DNA of 64,000 bases. Origin: Ureibacillus composti (GTDB taxonomy: Bacteria > Bacillota > Bacilli > Bacillales_A > Planococcaceae). Location of the stretch: the NCBI GenBank assembly GCA_030348875.1, contig JAUCEP010000002.1, positions 3,675,001 through 3,739,000 of the forward strand. The letters are read 5' to 3'. Made by a program: the position numbers and the translations under genes. A model generated the notes under the pieces. It ran no database searches. It was not told the origin of the DNA and saw nothing but the letters and a program-made list of their open reading frames with translations. Below are positions 37,189 through 45,782 of this stretch, piece after piece; within the stretch, counting starts at the first letter, position 1, and every line of letters begins with the position of its first letter.

Positions 37189-37284
37189 GAACGCCCGTTA
37201 GCTCCGACAACAACTGGAAGAACCGACAAAAGGTCGCTTTTTGACCTTGAAGGCGGTTCTGAAGTTGTCGAGGAGCTGGCGTTC
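37189..37284. repeat. Large imperfect palindrome after serA
   Basis: About 96 bp folding on itself: GAACGCC, AGCTCC, ACAAC, AGAACCG and AAGGTC on the left pair in order with GACCTT, CGGTTCT, GTTGT, GGAGCT and GGCGTTC on the right, loop GCTTTTT. Much longer than a normal terminator. Confidence 0.85.
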
Positions 37285-37334
37285 GTAGCTAGACACTGTT
37301 CGCACTTCGGAATTTATTCTTATCTTTTAATCAT

Positions 37335-37370
37335 AAGGTGACTTTGGACATTCCAAAGTTACCTTTTTTC
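37335..37370 (+). terminator. Intrinsic terminator of serA
   Basis: AAGGTGACTTTGGA / TCCAAAGTTACCTT with a two-base loop region and a following T run. Confidence 0.88.
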
Positions 37371-37421
37371 ATTTTCACTTCATAAATAACTTTTTTAGAA
37401 TCCGTTCATACTATCTGTGAG

Positions 37422-38129
37422 ATGAGAAAGGACGTGAGCAACATTTTAAACGAAAAACAAATGACAAGATTGAAAAAAATGCTGATTGAACAAAAAGAAT
37501 CACTTTTAGTCCATCGTAAAATGGATGATGATACCGAATATTTAGAGCGCGGTAGTTTGCGTGACTCAGTCGATGAATTATCTACTGTTGATAATCATCC
37601 AGCTGATTTAGGAACAGAATTATACGAACGCGAAAAAGATATGGCATTAAAGGTTCATGATGAAGATGAATTAGCAAAAGTGAATGCAGCTTTAGTCAGA
37701 ATGGAAAATGGTACATATGGAGTTTGTGAAGTTTGTCAACAAGGTATTCCATATGATCGATTATTGGCTATTCCTTATACAGCATTTTGTATCGAGCATA
37801 CAGATGCGAAATCTGTTCCAACAGATCGTCCTGTTGAAGAGCAAGTCATCCTACCACCTGTTGATAATTCATTCTCTGGGAGAGATGATAAAGACGACAT
37901 TCATGACTATGAAGATACTTTCCAATTAGTGGCCAAATACGGAACTTCTGAGACTCCTTCTGATTTTGAAGGCGATTATGATGAATACAGTGAACTTTAC
38001 GATGATAATGAGGAAATCGCTAATAATGATGATTTTGACTCATTCCACATTTCAGAAATAGATGAGCTACCGGGGCAAATTTCAGCTAAGGAAATTGAAG
38101 AAAATCGTAAATACGACTACTTAGAGTAA
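37422..38129 (+). CDS. YteA family (DksA/TraR-type zinc finger) protein
   Basis: A 235-residue protein of the YteA sporulation-protein family. An N-terminal helical segment (MTRLKKMLIEQKESLLVHR), the ELSTVDNHPADLGTELYEREKD stretch, then a DksA-like zinc-finger region YGVCEVCQQGIPYDRLLAIP ending with CIEH instead of a second CxxC. The C-terminal 90 residues are very acidic and low-complexity (DDKDDIHDYED, EGDYDEYSELYDDNEE). Role unknown; a link to RNA polymerase as for DksA is only inference. The exact start is uncertain; a GTG at 37434 would also fit homologues. Confidence 0.83.
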   Translation: MRKDVSNILNEKQMTRLKKMLIEQKESLLVHRKMDDDTEYLERGSLRDSVDELSTVDNHPADLGTELYEREKDMALKVHDEDELAKVNAALVRMENGTYGVCEVCQQGIPYDRLLAIPYTAFCIEHTDAKSVPTDRPVEEQVILPPVDNSFSGRDDKDDIHDYEDTFQLVAKYGTSETPSDFEGDYDEYSELYDDNEEIANNDDFDSFHISEIDELPGQISAKEIEENRKYDYLE

Positions 38130-38135
38130 ACAAGT

Positions 38136-38168
38136 AAAAACGTTCTGAGGCTTTTTCAGAACGTTTTT
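38136..38168 (+). terminator. Intrinsic terminator of the YteA-like gene
   Basis: AAAAACGTTCTGA / TCAGAACGTTTTT stem with a seven-base loop, six bases past the stop. Confidence 0.92.
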
Positions 38169-38218
38169 AAACTTTTAACTATGGAAACATTCTAATAGAA
38201 ATTCTAATAAAGCGTACG

Positions 38219-38364
38219 GTGAGAGCGGTCTATGCACACAAGCCGCAAAGCCATGTTGAAACATGTCTTTTCGACTTGTCTTGAGGCCAACACGACGTTG
38301 GTCATGGGGGCAATGCCACACGACGTGGCGTTTTTGCCCCCGGCTTTGTGTAAGGACCGCTCAC
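38219..38364. repeat. Large multi-hairpin palindrome before the HAD gene
   Basis: About 146 bp closed by GTGAGAGCGGTC / GACCGCTCAC. Inside are CACAAGCCG / CGGCTTTGTG, a GGCCAACACGACGTTGGTC hairpin and a GGGGGCAA-GCCAC / GTGGC-TTTTTGCCCCC hairpin. GC content is clearly above the surroundings. No coding potential or terminator U-run is apparent at its ends. Confidence 0.82.
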
Positions 38365-38482
38365 ATTTAATTTGCCCTTCTAAAATTTCTGGAATTTTTT
38401 CGCAGCTTACAGTGGTAGGCTGCGCTTTCTAAGAAAGGCTAACCTTCCTTTATTTTTATTTCTATCTAAACGTCTTGGTGTG

Positions 38483-39271
38483 TTAAAGTGTTTTCACAAG
38501 CTCTAAAAATTCAGTTAATGATGCTACTTCATAAGTTGGTGTTACTTGAGTTTGATTAGTGTTCCCTTCACGATTAATCCAAACATTGCGCATACCAACT
38601 CGAGAAGAACCTAAAATATCAGTATTTAAGTTATCGCCGACCATAATGCCTTCTTCAGCAGTGATTCCAGCTTTAGACATCATAAAATTAAATAATGATG
38701 CATTCGGTTTTCCTTCACCAAAATCTCCTGAAATAATCACATGATCAAAATATGTGCGGATTTCAGGGGTAAATTCTAATTTAAGATTTTGAAGGCTTGG
38801 TGCCCCATTTGTTAGTAATACAAGCTGATACTTGCCTTTTAATTCATCTAGGACAGCATATGTATCTTCATAAACGAAAGGAGACTTTTTACGTTCTTCT
38901 ACAAACCGTTCCCCAAGTTCAGCTCCTAGTTGTTCATCTTCAATACCTAAAGCTTTTAATCCATTTGTCCAAGCATTTTTACGGTAGTTTGGAACAATAC
39001 CCTTCATTTTTTGGAAGGAATCAGTTGGATCGTCAAATGTACCCCAAAGTCCTTCAAAAGGGTTTATTCCAATTAAAACAGTATAATCATAAGTTTCATA
39101 TGATTCATAAAGAGCTCTAGCTTCTTTCCTAACTGTACTCTCTAATTGTTGAGGATCAATCTGAACTTTCGTCGCAGCATATTCACAAGTTTTATCGAAT
39201 GCAGTTTGAATACTTTTTTTATCCCACAATAATGTATCATCTAAGTCGAAAATAATGGTATGAATCGGCAT
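38483..39271 (-). CDS. HAD superfamily hydrolase (YjjG/YfnB-like)
   Basis: A 262-residue phosphatase-type HAD protein. Motif I IIFDLDDTLLW at the N-terminus (Asp nucleophile), motif II LLTNGAPS, motif III Lys in FGEGKPNASLF and motif IV MVGDNLNTDILGS are all present. Closest pattern is the 5'-nucleotidase YjjG/YfnB group acting on noncanonical or damaged pyrimidine nucleotides; substrate not provable here. AGGAGAAT precedes the ATG. Transcribed alone toward the large palindrome. Confidence 0.87.
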   Translation of the reverse strand: MPIHTIIFDLDDTLLWDKKSIQTAFDKTCEYAATKVQIDPQQLESTVRKEARALYESYETYDYTVLIGINPFEGLWGTFDDPTDSFQKMKGIVPNYRKNAWTNGLKALGIEDEQLGAELGERFVEERKKSPFVYEDTYAVLDELKGKYQLVLLTNGAPSLQNLKLEFTPEIRTYFDHVIISGDFGEGKPNASLFNFMMSKAGITAEEGIMVGDNLNTDILGSSRVGMRNVWINREGNTNQTQVTPTYEVASLTEFLELVKTL

Positions 39272-39444
39272 CGTAATTCTCCTATTGAATTTAATCTTTT
39301 ATTTAATTTTATCATATTTTCAGAATTATTAGGACAACTCTTCAATATTTTGAAAGGTTCTCGCAAAAAGGAGAAAAGTAAGCATATATTTTAAATATAA
39401 AAGTATAATATACACGTAAAACTTTTACGAAATGGGGTACCAAA

Positions 39445-40062
39445 ATGTTGAAAAAGTTTGCATCTGATGCACTTGGACTATCAGACATCGGTAAAGTAAT
39501 CGAACCACAAGATTACAATAAAACAGAATCGGATGACTATGTTTTACACGAAAAAGGAGAACAAATATATTTTATTATTAAAACGAAATCAGACGAATAT
39601 TGCTTTACTAATTTAGCACTTATTCATGTTGATGGAGATTCTGCCGTTAGTAAAAAGCGAACTTTAAGACGTTATGATTATAAGTATAACCGGATTCGCA
39701 ATGTATCTTTAGAAACTGCTGGTACGATTGACCTTGATGTTGAGATTAAATTTACGATAGGCGAACGAAATTTAAGCATTGATATTAATAAAAACTTCGC
39801 AGAAAAAATTAAAGATTTATATAAAACACTCGTTGAAATGGAACGAATGATGAAAGAGAATGAAAAACATTCAAAATATGCATTAGAAAGTCTTGATATC
39901 GCAACGAGAAGTATTTCTGCCGCTGGATTTAACCAAACAGCCTCACCTGCTGATTCCTTTAAATCTATTGTTGAATTTTCAAATCAATGGTTAACAGATT
40001 GCAGTAAAAAATACACAACAGAAGATTTCGGGAATGTATTTGATCTTTTTATTAAAAATTAA
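39445..40062 (+). CDS. PH-domain protein with YvbH-like oligomerisation region
   Basis: A 205-residue protein closely matching B. subtilis YvbH: MLKKFASDALGLSDIGKVI opening, a bacterial PH domain (about 1-125; YCFTNLALIHVDGDSAVSKKR, RRYDYKYNRI, AGTIDLDVEIKF) and a helical C-terminal region with FSNQWLTDCSKKYTTEDFG. Cytoplasmic; function unknown, bacterial PH domains often form rings. GGGG precedes the ATG and a terminator follows. Confidence 0.88.
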   Translation: MLKKFASDALGLSDIGKVIEPQDYNKTESDDYVLHEKGEQIYFIIKTKSDEYCFTNLALIHVDGDSAVSKKRTLRRYDYKYNRIRNVSLETAGTIDLDVEIKFTIGERNLSIDINKNFAEKIKDLYKTLVEMERMMKENEKHSKYALESLDIATRSISAAGFNQTASPADSFKSIVEFSNQWLTDCSKKYTTEDFGNVFDLFIKN

Positions 40063-40080
40063 ATTCACGTAAAATTTTAG

Positions 40081-40112
40081 GGCATCTCCATTTCTTCGAG
40101 ATGCCTTTTTAT
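40081..40112 (+). terminator. Intrinsic terminator of the YvbH-like gene
   Basis: GGCATCTC / GAGATGCC with a nine-base loop, then TTTTTATAT. Confidence 0.9.
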
Positions 40113-40368
40113 ATATCAATAAATGGAAATAACAACATTTTGCGACAATCATTATTTTTCGTACATAAATACACGTTTCTTGTTATAAATGTATATATTT
40201 CATTGATTTCAGTAAATACAGTAGATATAATAAGATTACTTAAATATACTAGGTTACGAAAAGTAAATGATAGTTCAGTGAATACTTAATTGTTATTCAC
40301 TTTTAATTTTACACTATAACTTACTTTTTACAACTTACTAATTAAAAATAATTAAGGAGGAAATAGTA
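40113..40368. other. Spacer before the DoxX gene
   Basis: Very AT-rich. It holds a second hairpin, AGTGAATA / TATTCACT at 40277-40301, followed by TTTTAATTTT, which could be a terminator or attenuator before the DoxX gene. The ORF across this region has no ribosome-binding site and is not accepted. Confidence 0.45.
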
Positions 40369-40773
40369 ATGAATAAACAACAATACATGTCATTATTAGT
40401 ACGTGTAGTTTTTGGCTTTATGTTCTTTTATCATGGACTTGTAAAATTCCAAGGAGGAATTAGTAATATCGTTGCATATTTTGATTCACTTGGTCTGCCT
40501 GGTGGCCTTGCATATGCAATCGCAATCATTGAATTAGTTGGTGGATTATTATTAATTCTTGGTCTTGGAACTCGTATCATCGGGGCAATTTTTGCAATCA
40601 TCATGGTTGGTGCAGTCTTTACAGCAAAACTTCCACTTGGATTATTTGGTGATGGAACTTACGCTGGATATGAGCTAGAAATTATCTACCTAGTTTTAGG
40701 TATCTACTACATGTTTGCACAACGTTCGAACTTCTCATTGGACAACGTATTTTCAAAAAGTAAAGCAGCATAA
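40369..40773 (+). CDS. DoxX family membrane protein
   Basis: A 134-residue protein with four membrane helices. Family marks are VRVVFGFMFFYHGLVKFQGG, the conserved ELVGGLLLILGLGTRIIG helix and the loop AKLPLGLFGDG. DoxX proteins occur in thiosulfate oxidation and redox-stress complexes; the role of the lone gene is unknown. AAGGAGG is seven to eight bases before the ATG and a shared terminator follows. Confidence 0.9.
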   Translation: MNKQQYMSLLVRVVFGFMFFYHGLVKFQGGISNIVAYFDSLGLPGGLAYAIAIIELVGGLLLILGLGTRIIGAIFAIIMVGAVFTAKLPLGLFGDGTYAGYELEIIYLVLGIYYMFAQRSNFSLDNVFSKSKAA

Positions 40774-40784
40774 ATTATGCCGAA

Positions 40785-40822
40785 AAAACGCTACTTCCAT
40801 TCATTAGAAGTAGCGTTTTCTA
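40785..40822. terminator. Bidirectional intrinsic terminator
   Basis: Perfect 13-bp stem AAAACGCTACTTC / GAAGTAGCGTTTT between the convergent DoxX and DUF3006 genes. Confidence 0.92.
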
Positions 40823-40830
40823 TTATTAAA

Positions 40831-41082
40831 TTATTGCTTGTTTTGATTTTTGAGTTCCTTTAGTAGGCTTTCAACGCTCTTTTTTGTCTCAGAAGTCTCA
40901 TCTGCCAGTAGTTGAATGATATATCGTTCCCCATCATCTTGTATCGAAACAAGATCTCCTTCAGTTAGTTGAAGCCCGATTTCTGAACGATGGATGAGAA
41001 GTTGGTCTGTCTCTTCAGGCCGTTTCAAAAAAATTCCATAGTCCCCTTCAAAACGGTCTAGTGTATATTTATCTATGCTCAC
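40831..41082 (-). CDS. DUF3006 family small protein
   Basis: An 83-residue protein opening YTLDRFEGDYGIFLKRPEE, the DUF3006 pattern (a small beta-barrel-like domain often encoded beside ComEC/Rec2-type metallo-hydrolases). Here no hydrolase gene is adjacent. The tail is a charged helix (ETKKSVESLLKELKN). GTG start seven bases after GGGAGA. Function unknown. Confidence 0.8.
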   Translation of the reverse strand: MSIDKYTLDRFEGDYGIFLKRPEETDQLLIHRSEIGLQLTEGDLVSIQDDGERYIIQLLADETSETKKSVESLLKELKNQNKQ

Positions 41083-41360
41083 TCATCATCTCTCCCAATA
41101 TCCTGATAAGATTTTTAATACGATTTTGATACTTCATTGTTTTCTTCTGCATTCTTATTAGCATTTAATACTTCTATTTTTAGAGCTTTATCAAGTCGAA
41201 TACAATTCCCGTTGCACAATTGTATATGGAATCTGGTTGATAGACTTAACGTAAGCATTTCATGGTATGCACTTTCTCTGAGCTATTAAGTGATGATCAG
41301 GTATGCCATTCAAGACCATCAATATGATTTGCGTGTGGATAAGTTACCCCATTATAACGA
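41083..41360. other. Intergenic region without supported gene
   Basis: About 280 bp between hemZ and the DUF3006 gene, both on the minus strand. No ORF with a usable ribosome-binding site, repeat or hairpin is seen; it may be the remains of a lost gene. Confidence 0.35.
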
Positions 41361-41394
41361 AAAAATAGGTTAGGAGCGTACTGACTCCCAACCT
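41361..41394 (-). terminator. Intrinsic terminator of hemZ
   Basis: Minus-strand stem GGTTGGGAG / CTCCTAACC with a short loop, followed by TATTTTTTC, six bases past the hemZ stop. Confidence 0.85.
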
Positions 41395-41400
41395 ACATTA

Positions 41401-42921
41401 CTATTGTTCAATATTTACTTTCCCATAAAGGTCATTTAGCATCTCGATTTTTCTCTCGATTGCTTCTTCATATGTCATGATATAGGCTGCAGGGTCTTTC
41501 GGATTATGATATTGAGTAATCTTCCCTGTTTCTGGATGAACAAATTTAGATGACGCACCACAACCAATTCCCAAAATTGTATGCGCCTCTTCCATAATAA
41601 GAATGTTGTAAATGCTTTCTTCACCTGGCTTTGAATAGCCCACGTTCTCTAAGTTCCCTAAAATATTTTTCTGTCTATAAAGATAATAAGGAACATAGCC
41701 ATTTTCAGCAGTCCATTCTGTAGCCATTTGCATCATTTTAGAAACGGTATCACGATCTGCTACTTTATATTTATCTTTATTATGTGTCATTTCTGATGCT
41801 CGTTTAAATGATAACGTATGAACTGTTAATGATTCTGGCTGCATTTTTGCGCTTTCATCCAATGAATGTTGGAACTCTTCAATGCCTTCATTTGGTAACC
41901 CAATAATTAAATCCATATTGATGTTATTCATGCCAGAATTTCTTGATAACCAAAACTTATCAATCGTTTCTTGAACCGTATGATGACGACCAATTGCTTT
42001 TAACGTCTCATCTGTATAGGATTGAGGGTTAACGGAAATGCGGTCAATTCCCCATTTTTTAAGTACTTCAATTTTTTCTAATGTAATCGTATCTGGGCGA
42101 CCCGCCTCAACCGTAATCTCTCGAATTTTCTCTGGATTTGGGAACGATTCAAACATCGTTTTATATAATGCATCCATTTCCTCTGCCTCGATGGAAGTTG
42201 GTGTCCCCCCACCCCAATATACGGATGTAATATTCATCTCATTCTCTTTAAGCCATTTCCCCATTGCACGAATCTCAAGATGTAACCCATCGATAAATGA
42301 TTCAACGCGACCTGCTTTACGATTACTTTGAATCGCATACGCAGGGAATGTACAATAGGCACATTTTGTTGGACAGAAAGGAACCCCAATATAAATAGAA
42401 AGCTCTTTTCCGATTTGGTCTAAATCAGGGATTGTAATTAATTGACGTTCAACAATCTCACGCATTAATGCAATCTTTGAGTCAGAAATTCGAAAATCCT
42501 TCTTTAAAATTGCAAAGATTTCTTCATCACTTTTACCTTCTTTTCGGTATTTATGATAAAGCTTCGTTGGACGAACTCCAGTTAAGATCCCCCATTGTTG
42601 AGTCATACCTGTATATTGTTCAAGTACATCTAACATGACATGCGACAATGCTCGCTTCATGCGGATATTTTGCTCTTTTTCTGTTCCTTCTGTTTCATAA
42701 CCAATTGCGTAATTACTTGTATAAGATTGACCATCAACCATTAACTCACTTGATGTATGGATCGTATAATCTTCATCGATCGAATGAGTAAATTGAATGG
42801 ATAGATCTGCATCATCTGAAGATACAACGATTTTGGAGTCTTCATAAAATAAATTAGCTATATGGTTTAACACGCGATTCCAGTCTTCTCTAAACTGTTC
42901 ATTCACTTGTATTTTTTTCAT
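41401..42921 (-). CDS. hemZ: Oxygen-independent coproporphyrinogen III oxidase-like protein HemZ
   Basis: Radical SAM protein of 506 residues. The [4Fe-4S] cluster motif CPTKCAYC is at about residues 183-190 in FCPTKCAYCTFPAYA, followed by YWGGGTPTS and the HemN-type core; an N-terminal extension of about 160 residues distinguishes HemZ from HemW/HemN. In B. subtilis HemZ works in anaerobic heme synthesis. With hemE, hemH and hemY elsewhere in the window it adds an oxygen-independent branch. Its upstream region carries one copy of the 250-bp dispersed element. Confidence 0.92.
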   Translation of the reverse strand: MKKIQVNEQFREDWNRVLNHIANLFYEDSKIVVSSDDADLSIQFTHSIDEDYTIHTSSELMVDGQSYTSNYAIGYETEGTEKEQNIRMKRALSHVMLDVLEQYTGMTQQWGILTGVRPTKLYHKYRKEGKSDEEIFAILKKDFRISDSKIALMREIVERQLITIPDLDQIGKELSIYIGVPFCPTKCAYCTFPAYAIQSNRKAGRVESFIDGLHLEIRAMGKWLKENEMNITSVYWGGGTPTSIEAEEMDALYKTMFESFPNPEKIREITVEAGRPDTITLEKIEVLKKWGIDRISVNPQSYTDETLKAIGRHHTVQETIDKFWLSRNSGMNNINMDLIIGLPNEGIEEFQHSLDESAKMQPESLTVHTLSFKRASEMTHNKDKYKVADRDTVSKMMQMATEWTAENGYVPYYLYRQKNILGNLENVGYSKPGEESIYNILIMEEAHTILGIGCGASSKFVHPETGKITQYHNPKDPAAYIMTYEEAIERKIEMLNDLYGKVNIEQ

Positions 42922-43018
42922 TGCTCAAACTCTCTTCCTAAATAATAATAGTAAATCACCGTTTCATTTAAAATCACTTTTTCTATTGTAACAATCAATT
43001 GAAGTATCTGTCGATTTG

Positions 43019-43270
43019 TTTTTCTTCATTCAACATAAAAGACGGGGCTTATAGGATAATAATATATTTATCTCTAAGATAAGAAGCTAGTTCCAATTGT
43101 TATTAATTGCCTGAATGAAGAAAAATCCTCCGGTGGATGTCACGGATTTTGAGAGGGGTTCATTGTGCGAGTTATACAATTCGAAGAAAGTTAAAGGTGG
43201 TGGACGTGGGTGATTACGTACGCACTGAAAATTCGGAAGCACATATATCCAAGGCGTATTTGATTATACT
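43019..43270 (+). repeat. 250-bp dispersed structured element, copy 1
   Basis: Starts with the inverted pair TTTTTCTTCATTCA (43019-43032) / TGAATGAAGAAAAA (43112-43125), continues CCTCCGGTGGATGTCACGG and GATTTTGAGAGG, and ends with AAAATTCGGAAGCAC and AGGCGTATTTGAT. The order and spacing match copy 2 at 59376-59625; the middle differs. It lies upstream of and divergent to hemZ. No ORF. Confidence 0.8.
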
Positions 43271-43390
43271 AGCTGTGCTCGATTTGTGTGGCGAGTTTTT
43301 CTTGATGTAGAGTTTGCTATTACTCTTTTTGAACTTCATGGGCCAGATAAAGGACGAATTTTCTCTGCTTATGTTTGCCCTAGATACCTC

Positions 43391-43760
43391 GTTGAATTTG
43401 ACTATAATTTAGAGCAGTTAACGGAATTTTCTTCCCTTATATCTGCCCTAGATGCCTCCTCTTCGTACATTAACGGAAAAAATTTCCCTTATATTAAAAA
43501 ATAGCTTTATCTTACCCGAAATAAGAGAAGTTTTTTCCCTTATCTCATCTAAATCGTTGAATTTGACCATAATCTAGAGCAGTTAACGGAATTTTATTCC
43601 CTTATATCTGCCCTAGATGCCTCCTCTTCTTACATTAACGGAAAAAATTTCCCTTATATAAAAAAATCCTTATATCTTACCCGAAATAAAGGAAACTTTT
43701 CCCTTATCTCATCAAAATGGTTGAGTTTCACCCTATTCAGAGCAGTTAACTGAATCTGAT
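43391..43760. repeat. 165-bp imperfect tandem repeat
   Basis: GTTGAATTTGAC starts at 43391 and 43556, and the variant GTTGAGTTTCAC at 43720. Within a unit, the phrase TTAACGGAA...TTCCCTTAT recurs at offsets of 52 and 51 bp, so each 165-bp unit is built of three smaller ones. A 72-residue ORF over part of it is only a by-product of the repeat and is not accepted as a gene. Confidence 0.85.
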
Positions 43761-43820
43761 GAAGCTCATCGTCGTTGCACTCCCCACTCTTTTTGAACTT
43801 CACGGACCCGTTCATGAAGA
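43761..43820. repeat. Unit of the 52-bp palindrome family
   Basis: GAAGCTCATCG at 43761 and GAACTTCACGGAC at 43795, the same 34-base offset as in locus A; TGAACTTCATG also occurs alone at 43330. It follows directly on the 165-bp array. Confidence 0.65.
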
Positions 43821-43876
43821 ACCTTGTTTCTAAAAAAATAAAGACCACACTCTAAATAAAGTGTGGTCCAACAATT

Positions 43877-44221
43877 TTATAGTCCATCGTATAACGATTG
43901 GATTGGTTTTACAAAAATGCGATTAGCTTCTTCAATCACATTACTTACTGCCATTTCAGCTTCTAACATTGCTAAAATTTTAGGGTTTTGTTGAGCTAAT
44001 TGAGCTGCTTTTTGTACATAGTTATATTCGTCTTCTAACAATTCTTCTCCAGCAATTTGCTTTTGTTGTAATTTTAGTTGAATATCACGGAAGTTTGTAA
44101 ATAATTTTCTTGCTTCGTCGTCATTTTTCACTGCTTCTACTGCTTCTTTTAAAGTTAAAAATTCGTTTGTTTCACGTAAAGACGCCTCTAACTTATTCAT
44201 GTCATTGTAAATGTTAGACAA
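43877..44221 (-). CDS. yheA: YlbF/YmcA family protein YheA
   Basis: A 114-residue all-helical protein of the YlbF/YheA group: NDMNKLEASLRETNEFLTLK and FRDIQLKLQQKQIAGEELLEDE are family wording. Relatives YlbF, YmcA and YaaT form the Y-complex that steers RNase Y; the role of YheA itself is unknown. It follows yheB by 21 bp on the same strand, as in B. subtilis, and is probably cotranscribed with it. Confidence 0.9.
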   Translation of the reverse strand: MSNIYNDMNKLEASLRETNEFLTLKEAVEAVKNDDEARKLFTNFRDIQLKLQQKQIAGEELLEDEYNYVQKAAQLAQQNPKILAMLEAEMAVSNVIEEANRIFVKPIQSLYDGL

Positions 44222-44242
44222 AAGGATTACCCACTCTCATTT

Positions 44243-45388
44243 TTAATTTAGCATAAATACAATCAAACCTTGCACAATTCCGATGACGCCTCCGAGAACA
44301 GCTCCTAAAATGGTAATCATCTTTAATTCACGACTAGCAATTCCGATGACAAGTTCCTCTAATTTTTCAAGAGGGAATGAATCAACTTGTTCTCGTACAA
44401 CTTCTTGTAAATTTAATCGATCTAACACATCTTCAAGTTTGTTTTCAGCTATACCAAAACCTTGGTCAACTATTTTAGGAATTAATTGATTTTTAACCCA
44501 TTCATTTCCTTCTGGAAGGTAGTGGTTTATTGTTTTATCTAGACGGTCTGTAATGGCAAGTTCTTTTTTTGCATATGTCTGTAAGTTTACTAGGATTGGT
44601 TCTAATTGTACATCATTTATATAATTCATTACGGGCTGCTGTTTAATTTTATCCCATTCCTGTGATATGAGATTTATTAATAGATTTTTTGTACCTGGTG
44701 AATTTAAAAACTTCACGAGTTCACGTTGAATTTTTCCCACAAGTGAATTGGAATCACCTAGGAACATTTGAATCATGCCACCAAATGACCCCTTAGAAGA
44801 TAAAAAGTCATCCATCATATTTCGGATAGTTGCCTCACCTTTATCGGATACAAAATACTCTTCTCCTTTATTCAAAACGTGGTTGGCAATTTCAGGGATT
44901 TTTTTATTGATTGACTGCTGGATATTTTCAGGTAATAGCTGTTCAATTGACTTCGTAGATAATGTATTCTTTACTTGCAAAAATTGTTTTTCGATTACTG
45001 CGTCAACTTTTTCTTCGATTTTCTCAGGTACCCCGTTAAAACCAGCTAATTTCATCCAATCGAGAAGGGTCTTATCATTTGTAAATATAATTTTTTCGAT
45101 CTTTTCTTGTGAATAGTTCAAAACAGAATTTCGAATATCCTCCGAAAAGAATCTCTTTTTAAACACTTCTGGGGTTAACAAATATTTTGTTACGGTTTCC
45201 CCTAATTGTTTTGCTAATTCGCCTCGTCTCTTTGGAATTAGACCAGGAGTAAATGGTAGTTGCCAGGATTTAATCTTGATTGCATTATACGGTCTAAATA
45301 ACATTTTAATGGCCAAATAGTTTGTGAAACCACCAATTACAGCTCCAACAACTCCCATGAATATAATTGTAGTAATTGCGTTTTCCAT
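44243..45388 (-). CDS. yheB: DUF445 family membrane protein YheB
   Basis: A protein of about 381 residues with membrane helices at both ends (GVVGAVIGGFTNYLAIKMLF and LGAVLGGVIGIVQGLIVFML) and a long soluble helical middle. The motif FRPYNAIKIKSWQLPFTPG and LIPKRRGELAKQLG is diagnostic for YheB. Function unknown. AGAGGA six bases before the ATG at 45388 favours it over 45403. Leads a yheB-yheA unit and is divergent from yheE. Confidence 0.9.
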   Translation of the reverse strand: MENAITTIIFMGVVGAVIGGFTNYLAIKMLFRPYNAIKIKSWQLPFTPGLIPKRRGELAKQLGETVTKYLLTPEVFKKRFFSEDIRNSVLNYSQEKIEKIIFTNDKTLLDWMKLAGFNGVPEKIEEKVDAVIEKQFLQVKNTLSTKSIEQLLPENIQQSINKKIPEIANHVLNKGEEYFVSDKGEATIRNMMDDFLSSKGSFGGMIQMFLGDSNSLVGKIQRELVKFLNSPGTKNLLINLISQEWDKIKQQPVMNYINDVQLEPILVNLQTYAKKELAITDRLDKTINHYLPEGNEWVKNQLIPKIVDQGFGIAENKLEDVLDRLNLQEVVREQVDSFPLEKLEELVIGIASRELKMITILGAVLGGVIGIVQGLIVFMLN

Positions 45389-45516
45389 TCGGATTCCTCT
45401 CATTCCATAAAAACTTATACCATTATAACAAACGAAGATAATGGAAAGAAAATATTAGCCTTACTACCAATCTTTTAGTAAGATGAACTCAAGTTTGAAG
45501 TACAAGGGGGATGTAC

Positions 45517-45720
45517 ATGCTACAGCATTTCAATTTTAAACCGCTATTTGAAAATGCCTCCATTCCAGGATGGGCGATTTCTTTTTATTACAAACAACAG
45601 CGATATAGTGCAGAATACATGAAAGACGGGAAAATAGTGTGGATTGGTGAACCGCCAGCTGCAAAAGCAGATATTGAAAAAATGGTTCACGAATTAATGT
45701 TGTACCATGTTTATGATTAA
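45517..45720 (+). CDS. yheE: YheE family small protein (DUF5342)
   Basis: A 67-residue protein matching YheE: LQHFNFKPLFENASIPGW opening, then YYKQQRYSAEYMKDGKIVW and the end HELMLYHVYD. Soluble, function unknown. GGGG seven bases before the ATG at 45517 supports this start rather than 45511. Position next to yheB fits the B. subtilis cluster. Confidence 0.86.
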   Translation: MLQHFNFKPLFENASIPGWAISFYYKQQRYSAEYMKDGKIVWIGEPPAAKADIEKMVHELMLYHVYD

Positions 45721-45782
45721 GATGTTCAACAAGATATAATAGATTTAGTTAAACTTTAATCTCTATAATAAAGTAAAGATTC

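Noticed and set aside
40101..40289. 62-residue ORF between YvbH-like and DoxX genes
   Set aside because: It begins inside the preceding terminator and has no ribosome-binding site.
41083..41360. Possible pseudogene between DUF3006 gene and hemZ
   Set aside because: No frame gives a recognisable protein fragment, so no claim is made beyond an empty gap.
43286..43504. 72-residue ORF upstream of yheA
   Set aside because: It reads through the 165-bp array and a palindrome half-unit, with no start signal.
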